Shown: piece after piece, positions 1-7,510 of the stretch | Layout: each line of letters begins with the position of its first letter | Numbering within the stretch: position 1 is the first letter of the stretch | From: Monoraphidium neglectum | Lineage: Eukaryota > Chlorophyta > Chlorophyceae > Sphaeropleales > Selenastraceae | Length of the DNA stretch: 12,745 nt | Assembly (NCBI RefSeq): GCF_000611645.1 | Contig: NW_014011992.1 | Span: forward strand, 1 to 12,745 | Direction of reading: 5' to 3' | The notes under the pieces: generated by a model | What the model saw: the letters and a program-made list of their open reading frames with translations, nothing else | Databases searched by the model: none | What the model was told of the DNA's origin: nothing | Program-made: the position numbers and the translations under genes

Positions 1-275
1 CGACAGGGTCACTGAGAGGCGCGCTTGCGTCCCATGCAGGCGCGCTGCAGCGCAGCACCATCGGCAGCTGGCAGCTGCCATCATGATGTCTGCTCTGTAT
101 CCCCACTCCACCACAAACTTCGCCTCTTTCCCTGGCCAGCGAAAGGCTGACCAGGCCAAATGCTCACGACTGCTCGCATTGCTTGGCAGCTCGACCCCGT
201 GATTTTGACTTTTGACTGCAACACAAGCTTCGCTGAAATGCGACGCTGAGGCATCAACGCTGCGGTTCAACGCAC
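1..275 (-). other. Intron (partial) after exon 11 of the propeller gene
   Basis: Exon 11 ends at a CAG|GTGCGT donor at 276/275. The next family segment usually begins with a sequence like ENNA, and nothing of that kind was found on the minus strand of these 275 bases. They are therefore read as an unfinished intron. A short open frame on the plus strand across its right end (212-430) has no recognisable features. Confidence 0.55.
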
Positions 276-3200
276 CTGGAGCCCGACGGCGGCGAAGTTG
301 GTGCCTGGCAGAAATACCGAGTACTCGGGCTCCAGATCCTGGCATGCATGGTTTGAAGACAGTATGTGGAGATGTGAAACAGGGATTCAAGCATGCTGGG
401 TGGCAGTCGCGCTCAAGCATGCGTGCATGACGCCCAGCGGTCTGCGCGACAGGCAGGAGCATCCCGCCCCCCCGCCGCAGCCGCGCTCCCAAGCTTTATG
501 GCGACCAGCACTTTTGTGCGCCGCACAGCTGCACCTAGGGGACGCCGGCAGCGTCAGGAGTGGAGGCCCAGGGGTGTGGCCCGAGTGCCGCTCGTTGCCC
601 TGCACGCAACAATGGCAAAACCCAGGCAGCTGGGCAACAAATGAGTTGTGCGCGCAAGGCATGCCCACCTGAGCGACGGTCGCGTTGGGGCCATAAATGC
701 GCACTCCCTTGGCGCGCAGCTGGGCCGCCTGGGAGTTGAATTGCGTGAAAACCGCCTCCCTGACAGTAGTGCACACGCGTGCGTTGCAGGGGCTTGCGCT
801 CGCAGTGTCGAAAAACTTGGTCTGCCAGCCAAGGGGTTGGGTGCACAGAGGATGTTTTCAAAGTGCGGGGTGCGGCAGGCCCGCCTTTGGTTATGGGTCT
901 GCCTCACTGCAGTACGTGGCATTTTGCAACCAGCTGCACGCCGCAGCAGTAACCCCGCCGCTGCCTGAGGCCTGCAGCGATGACGAATACAGGATACAGC
1001 CCCTGCATCTGCACAAGTTGCGGCTGCTTTACGCCGATGTCGGCCCTCGAAACTCACATCCACGACGCTGACAGACCCCTCGGGGTCGAACGAGGTCGCC
1101 TGGCCGTAGCTGTTGGGCTCCGCCTCGTTCGACGCCAGCAGCGTGCCGCAGTCTGCGCTCCACGTCAGCGAGTCGGGCAGGAACCCGAGGGTGGTGAAGC
1201 CCAGCAACAGGGGGGCCTCCCCGACAGCGAAGAACCAGGCGCGGCCGCGCAGCTGGGCGTTGGTCGACGTCTTGTAGCTGACGCTGACAGCCAGCTTGCC
1301 GTTGCAGATGACGATGTCCGTGACTTTTGGGTGGAGTGTGTTTGAATGTGTGTGTGTGTGTGTTTGTGCGTGTGTGTGTGTGTGTGTGTGTGTGCAATAG
1401 TGGGGGAGTGCGCGCACAAGCATGCGCAACGTGCATGCATATGTGCGTGTACGCTTGTGCGCATGTGTATGTGAGTGTGCGCGCGCGCGTGCGCGGTTGT
1501 TATACACGCAGGTGCAGATGCAAATGCCAACCAGACAGCAGTGCGTTGTAACTACACCTGTGCCTCATTGCCTTCCTCGGCACTCAGCCGTCAGCTCCAT
1601 CTGCCGCGGCCCCCCTCTTCCTGCGAAACAGTGCCCCTGTGCCGTCTGTGATTCCCTCTGTGTTCCCCTCCATACATCCGACTGCTCACCCTCTGGGGTG
1701 CCGCCCGCCGGCTTGTCCAGAACAGCAAAATCGATGGTGCCCTTCAAGGGCAGGGTGGCGGGAGCGCCGGCGGTGCCCAGCGCTGACGCGCTGAGAATGT
1801 TGACCTTTGCGCCGCCGATGGCGTACACCAGCTTGTTGGCGTCATCAAACACCACCTGCGGGCGGCGATGACGACGATGGCCGCGGCCGTGGGTGTGTGT
1901 GTGTCGTATGATTATGTGGCTTTGATTTTGCGGGGGGAGGGTGTGAGCACACGTGCAAGCGGATTTTGAACTCGCCCACATGCACGTGTCGGGTAGACCC
2001 GCGCATCACACTCTCCGCTGTCGCGCCGGAGGCCGCCAGTTCGGCCGAGACTGCACCCCACCTGCTCCGCAAGCGCAATCGTGGCCTGGCCGATAAGCTC
2101 AAGCTTCACCGCCGGGCGCACAAACTCGGGGAATGTCACGATCACGGGGGAGGCGCACTCCGCGGCGCTGGCGACCACGACCGTCAGGTTGGTGGCGCCG
2201 GCGGCGCAGACGGCAGTGCCCAGGGTGGAGACCGCCGAGGCGGGCAGCGGCTGGCCGTTCTTGGTGCTGGGGGGAAGGGGAGGTGTGATGAAGTTTGCAC
2301 GCAGATTTTGAAGAGTTTCGGGGAAGGGCAGTTGGGGTTTTCTTTGCTGCTGAGGGTTGTAAGCGGGATGGAATGCAGGTTCAGAGCAGGGGAAGGGGGG
2401 TGTTGCCTTCCCCAAAGGAAGGAAGCAGTAAGCGCGCAACGGACTGGGAAGATAGGGTGCAGCAAGGGAGTGCGCCCTCAAAGGGACTTCACAGTGTGAG
2501 CAACACTTGTGGGTGCCCAACCCGTGAGGTCCTTACCTGGGGCGAACAGGCACTCCTTGCTCCCCTTCAAATGCCGCATCCACCCCTCCCCCCATCTCCA
2601 CAACAGTCCTATCATGGCGCTCCCATGTGCTGCAGAGCGCCCAGATCCTGCCCACCATGTGACGTCTGCGGCGGTCAACTTGGTGCCCCTGATGCAGGGG
2701 GCCTTGGGGGTGCACGATATGCCGGTAGCACCGCACTCTGCCAGACAAGATGTGAAAGAGCGTGCGCAAAACACAGGGGAGGGAGCGAACAAGGCGCGTC
2801 TTGTGAAGACGAGCGCAATCATTAGTCAGCTCAACATGCACTTTCATGGCTGACGTCTTGGTGCAAACAGGGGTCCCGAGAGGCACGCGCCACCGACGCC
2901 GCCAACGCTCTGCCAGCTGTGCGTTGTACGACCTATCTGATGGGCTGCGAGCCCAGCGCCCAGGCCCGCGTGATCGGCTGCAACTGCTGGCACATGTTTT
3001 TCCCATCGCTGGCGGCCTCTCGTGTGTTGCGTGCGCGCACCGTTGAGCGGCACCTCCCCACTGACGCAGCACTGCGTCTTGGTGGACTTGATCTTGGCCG
3101 GGGTGATGGAGATCTTGCACTTGCCGCCCGGGCACACCTTGTCGATCGTCTTGCAGGTCGGGTTGGCTGCCACGTCTGCGGCGGTGCAGCGGGGCGTGGC

Positions 3201-3728
3201 CGGACAAGCTACTGCGGCTGCAACATCGTGTAGGTGCGTGCTCACGCATCACTGCTTGCCTGGCGCTGAGAGCGTGTGACCCGTGGGCATTAGCCATGCC
3301 CGCTTCTTGACCAGACGGTTGGCCTCAGTCATCACGAGCACCACTGTATAGTAACAGCGCATGCCTCATCCAGCCGTCGCCGATGCCTAGTCAGCCCGAG
3401 AACCGTCCCAGGTTGTTTCAACAGCACACACGTGTCAGCTCATGAGGATCCCGTGCTACTGCACACAGCAACCCGGCCCACCAGGAATGTCCACGCAGAG
3501 CTCGTTGTTGCTGTTGCTGATGACAGTCTTGGACTTGAGGTTGACCACAAACCTCGGGGGCAGCTTCTTGGTGGCGGCCTTGTGGGACGCGGACGACACC
3601 AGGCGGGTCTTCGTAGAGTTGCCAACAGAATTGAGGTTCCACAACGCAGTCTTGAACGGCGTCTTGTTGGTTTTGCTTGCGCACGCAGGGTCTGGGTTTG
3701 GTCGTTTTGCGGTGTTATTGCGGTGTAG

Positions 3729-3785
<57 letters not shown>

Positions 3786-4729
3786 CACGCGCGCGCGTGC
3801 GTGCGCGTGTGGGCGCGCGCGCTGGTGCTTGTTGCGGCAGAGAACATATGTTGAGGAGGACACAGGTCACAGCTATAGCCAGGAGTACTAGCAAAGGTAC
3901 CTTGCGCAGGCCCCACATTCGCCAAATATGTTCTGGGGATCGCGAGCGCGACCCACACCAACTCGCCCCGCCCGAGCCACGCGCACCCGTCTCAATCGTC
4001 AAGGACTTGATAAGGTACTCTGACGCGCTGCTGCAGCACGCACTGCCCGCCGCGTCGCACGGGGCGGTCTGGCTGAGAAGGAAGCAGGCCTTCTGGTAGA
4101 GCAGCGCCGGCCTCGTGGGCCTCTTGGGGTCTGTCACGTTAATGCGTGACACCGAGTTGAGGACTGCCGCAAAGTTGGTCTTGCCCAGCGGCGCCTCGGT
4201 GCACTTCGCGGCGGCTGATTCCAGAAAGAGCAGAGCGCGCACACGCACATGATGAGGTTGTGCAGGGTCGGAGTGGGCAGGGGTGAGGTGCGACCAAGCA
4301 GGCGTGACGGCCGGCAGGACGCCAGGCTGGGTTACGACCACGCCGGCCGATTGCATGGGTGGCGACCACACTGGCAACCAAAAGGAGGCAGCTGGTTCGC
4401 GCCCGCACGCGTCAAGCTGGTGGCAATGAGCGTGAGCTCTTGCACCTAGTGCTCTTGCATGTTTGGCAGCCCCCGTGCAGACCAGAGCCGCCGGATTGCC
4501 ATGGCGGTAGCCTGGCAGTGAGTGACGGCCATTTGCCCGCCCCACCATCCCAAATCGGCTGCGCCAATGGAGTGCCAATGGCAGCGGCCATGTATCTCAT
4601 GCACTAGACGAGGCAATCTCTGACACGCGACGTTCATCCTTTCCCTCCGCCGCCCGCACCTGCAGCCACCAACAGGGCGAACACCACGGTGGCTGCGGCG
4701 CCCCGGGCAGTGATGCGTGTGGCGCCCAT
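276..4729 (-). CDS. Secreted pherophorin-domain / choice-of-anchor I beta-propeller protein, 3' end outside window
   Basis: Exons in order of transcription are 4729-4660, 4214-3987, 3691-3467, 3217-3041, 2737-2656, 2266-2062, 1855-1690, 1323-1058, 971-940, 759-669 and 338-276. They sum to 1605 bases (535 codons), every junction is GT-AG, and the phases agree throughout. Residues 1-26 form a signal peptide: a basic start, a hydrophobic core ending FALLVAA, then alanines before K27-C28. Residues 28-228 match the pherophorin (DUF3707) layout: C28; a CF pair at 67; C76; CC at 83-84; C103; an ELC at 163-165; several spaced cysteines; GGKC at 205-208; CC at 224-225. Residues 330-535 match the choice-of-anchor I beta-propeller family, with VFDD, LPDSLTW, NEAEPNSYG, SFDPEGSVSVVD, LRAKGVRIYGPNATVAQ and DLEPEY. 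Sequons include NVT, NKT, NST, NLT and NAT. I infer an extracellular matrix or wall glycoprotein. The start is the ATG that opens the signal peptide. The remaining propeller lies left of the window. Confidence 0.82.
1347..1395. repeat. TG/CA microsatellite in intron 7 of the propeller gene
   Basis: A near-perfect TG run is interrupted around 1362-1368 (TTTG, then GCG). On the transcribed strand it reads as CA repeats starting 24 bases upstream of the exon 8 acceptor at 1324/1323, so it takes the place of the usual pyrimidine tract. A looser TG- and CG-rich alternating stretch continues to about 1496. Confidence 0.9.
3730..3821. repeat. Long TG repeat joined to CG-rich alternating tract
   Basis: Bases 3730-3779 are 25 uninterrupted TG units. 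Bases 3780-3811 continue as alternating CG, CA and TG steps, giving 82 bases of perfect purine-pyrimidine alternation. After one break at 3812 there is a further run of CG steps to 3821. The tract lies in intron 2 of the minus-strand gene, close to the exon 3 acceptor. It is a textbook candidate for left-handed (Z) DNA and for length polymorphism. Confidence 0.92.
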
Positions 4730-6309
4730 CCTCCTGCGCGCGGGACGCGCGGATGTGAACAATGGTTACCCAGGCGCCCTGTTCAAGCGCCGCCAGCTAT
4801 GGTTGCATTGCGCATGCAGATGCTCGAGGCTGGCCGCGCAGGTGTCCCAAATTTGCGGTCAGACTTTGGTGGTGGCTGCCCGCGCACAATCTGTTCTTGC
4901 GATTGTTGCCCCGCCTCAGACCCGACTAAGTCTTGTGAAGGAAAAAGCGACGCGTTATACACGTCAACACAATGGGTTCAGCTCGGGTGATAAGTTGCAC
5001 CACCGGAGTTGTACTGGCTGCCATGGCATCGCGGGTGGCCGGAATGAGCATCATGATGCCAAACGCAGCATCCCAGCCACCACCCGGGTGAATGGCGGTC
5101 CACGCGTGTGGCTACCGGTAGAATACGTCTAGATGCACCAACGAGGCACGCACCCTGCCAACCCCACCGCATCCGCGAGCGCTTGTACAACAGCAGCCGC
5201 ATCACTTTGTTGGTGTGTCACCGGGCTCGGGCAGGATGGCGCAGCCCCGGCAAGCTTGAATCCCCCGCCTTGACTTGCATCCTCGACTTGTACCCGCACT
5301 TGAGCTTGGAGGGTATGCCAGTGGGCCGGGGGGTGAAGGGAATGCGGGTGGCAGCATGCGAGAGGGTACCGAAACAAGCCGACCGGGTGTACGAATGCGT
5401 GCGCGTGGGTGTGTCGCGGCGAGGCAGGGTGTGTGGCATGATGGGGGGGGTGTCCTGAGGGACGGTGGGGCGACATGCCATCGGTGCTGTGCCCCCTGAC
5501 ATTCGCAGTTCTCAAAACAGGCTAGCAGGGTCGCGTTGCGAAAGGCTGCTCACTTGCCATAACGACTCAGGCTCTGTCACTGCCGTACGTTGCACTAGGG
5601 GCTTGCACAATAAACTGCCCATCTGATTGCTATAGCTTCAGCTCAAGATCGAGGCTGATCGGCTGTGGGAGCCCACACGCGGAACCATCCAATCACATGT
5701 ATGAGTGCGAGTGGGCAGGTGCCAGCCCCTGAATCCCCCCTTGCAGATGTCTAGGCACTTCACGTTTCGTAGGCTAGTGCAGTGGCTGAGCTCTAGAGAG
5801 GAGTTTTAGTGCTGCGGGAGCAGCATAAGCTCACCTTTTCAGGTGGCTTGGGCAGAAGAGTACGGTAGTCACCTCTGCCCCTGTTGTGCTAGCTGCACCT
5901 TTCGCAGCATCACTTTGTGTTTTGCTTGCAGCACTGTCGTGCTGCGGTGTGCTTAGGAGGGAAGTGCTCCCGAAGTCGAGGCAACAGTGGGCAGCGAACC
6001 GTCCGTCAACTTCTGAGCAGAGGTTTGGCATGGCAAACACACACGGGCCACCCAAATGACTCGTTGTGGGCGGCAAATCACTCTCGAGTGTGTTGGCATT
6101 CGTCAATGGCAAGGATGGGATGTTGTCTTAATTCGCCAGTTAATTCGGCCCGAGCGACCGGCGCAGCGAGTGTCCATGACTATGCCCTTGGAACCGGGTC
6201 TAGCATCCCATAAGGACCCTGCGAGCGCACAAGCGCCCAAGCCAACCATCTTATGCAGCCAGGCCACCTTGACCACGCACGGAACCAGTGGGTCAAAGGC
6301 TGGTCAAAC

Positions 6310-6331
6310 CCCCCAAGGGCCTGCTTGGGGG
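6310..6331. repeat. Small GC-rich inverted repeat
   Basis: CCCCCAAG at 6310-6317 pairs perfectly with CTTGGGGG at 6324-6331 across a six-base loop. It sits in intergenic DNA, away from any gene end that I can define, so no role is assigned. Confidence 0.6.
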
Positions 6332-6870
6332 AGGGGGGCGGGGGGCACCTCAGCGTTTCAAAGGGGCCCAGACCCACAGTACCCTAGCAGCCACCTCGTA
6401 TATACTCATGCACTACGCTTGAGCCCACAAGGAGCACTGCCACCATCACCACGCACATCACATGGGGCAAGCTGAAAGGGCCGTTAGGTTGGTTTTGAAG
6501 CGGGTGCTACGCTGATTTTGCCACCCCATACACATTGGTTCGTTCATTCGCGTGTCCAATAGCCCCAACTCTTTTGACCGCATGGCACCGGAGAGCGTGC
6601 ATGCTGTTGACACTCTCCAACAATCAAACTTTGTGCTCCTATGTAATTCCAATACCATCTCATGACTTGCGTGCATCATATCCAGTAGCTCTGTTGTGTG
6701 CAGGTGCGCCCTGCAATGGCGAATGCCGGTCAGGTACGCCAGGAAGACAGCACTTTGACAGCTTGCCACTGGTGAGCTGTCTACATACTTTTTGCTGGGT
6801 TTTCAGGATGCGAGGAAGCGCAACATATCTGCTGCCACCTCAATAATACTACTGCACCGCTGGGATGAAN

Positions 6871-6994
6871 GGGGCTGCGCCGATCCAAGGAGCCGCGCCA
6901 CACATCACAGCTGTCAAGCGCCTGCTGCAACTTGTCAACTGTGCAACTTGACAGCTGTGATGTGTGGCGAGACTCCTTGGATCGGCGCAGCCCC
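6871..6994. repeat. Long near-perfect inverted repeat (48-base arms) with unresolved bases outside both arms
   Basis: The left arm 6871-6918 is the reverse complement of 6947-6994 at 46 of 48 positions; the two mismatches lie in the short stretch after CCAAGGAG. The 28-base spacer contains TGCAACTTG, which recurs across the spacer/right-arm border as a direct repeat. An N stands immediately left of the left arm (6870), and another stands four bases right of the right arm (6998). The shape fits a small hairpin element, such as a non-autonomous MITE-like insertion. It could also be a structured transcript or a cloning or assembly artefact. No target-site duplication was identified. Confidence 0.85.
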
Positions 6995-7486
6995 TCCNGG
7001 GCTGCGACGGCAAGGGGCCTGCATCAGTATCGCAGGGAAGCAGCTGCGACTCAAAGCAAAGTTGACTACCCAAGCTCGCCAGCTTGTCGGGCCCCCGCAT
7101 ATGTGAGCGCAGCGCAGGGTGCTGCGCGCTGGCTGCCCAGCCCCCAGGGGCGACGTCGACCAGCCCAGGGGGTGCATCCTGCATGTCGTGCCCGCTTAAT
7201 GGCTGTGATAAGCGTCTGTGATCGGTCTGCCTGGAACAGCCGTACGCCCAGCGAGCGGCACGAAAGTGTGAGTGTGAGGGACAGCTGCGGGAGAGGAGCC
7301 AGTGCGGCTCGCACACGTAACTCGATGTCCGTGTGAGGTTTTGATGCGTGCCCATACGTATGATCACATACCGTTTTGTTTCCAAATCCGTCGGCGCATT
7401 GATCGGACCTCAACCGCAGCTCAGAACCAACACTTCTCAGCTGCAGCTCTCGTCACACTGATTAGAATCGTGATAATTAATCATCG

Positions 7487-7493
7487 TATATAA
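7487..7493 (+). promoter_or_regulatory. TATA-box-like element upstream of the PhlG-like gene
   Basis: TATATAA lies in a short AT-rich island (about 7465-7500) that stands out from the GC-rich surroundings. It ends 17 bases before the first in-frame ATG at 7511. A TATA box normally sets the start of transcription about 25 to 30 bases downstream. If this one is used, transcripts could begin at or just after 7511, and the next ATG (7571) would be favoured. Confidence 0.45.
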
Positions 7494-7510
7494 CGCTTAA
7501 TACGGCCAGC

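Larger units (their letters stand above)
4730..7486. other. Intergenic region between divergent genes, no supported gene
   Basis: This stretch lies upstream of both the minus-strand propeller gene and the plus-strand PhlG-like gene. Open frames of up to about 180 codons occur on both strands. None shows a recognised motif, and none could be joined to others into a family-like protein. Exons of an unrecognised gene, or decayed transposon remains, cannot be excluded, especially at 5830-7420, where frames lie on both strands. A TATA-like string on the minus strand near 4957 is too far from the propeller start (about 225 bases) to call with confidence. The inverted repeats at 6310-6331 and 6871-6994 are listed separately. 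Confidence 0.5.

Noticed and set aside
1347..1496. Spaced repeats resembling a CRISPR array
   Set aside because: They are dinucleotide repeats with no constant repeat/unique spacer structure, and the genome is eukaryotic.
1327..1551. Open frame rich in Val, Cys and Arg, and similar His/Thr-rich frames on the other strand
   Set aside because: These are translations of the TG/CA repeat, not proteins.
3464..3470. Exon 3 ending after TGCTGT (a Cys-Cys pair, which would suit the family) at a GTGCAG donor
   Set aside because: That end is phase 0, and all acceptors before the exon 4 frame need phase 1. T|GTGTGC at 3467/3466 was used instead, giving Cys-Ser.
3677..4099. Open frame through the long TG repeat
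   Set aside because: Repeat translation that overlaps exon 2 of the minus-strand gene, with no family features.
5831..7413. Several open frames on both strands in the intergenic region, considered as exons of a fourth gene or transposon remains
   Set aside because: No motif was recognised, and no set of splice sites joins them into a protein resembling a known family. Left as intergenic.
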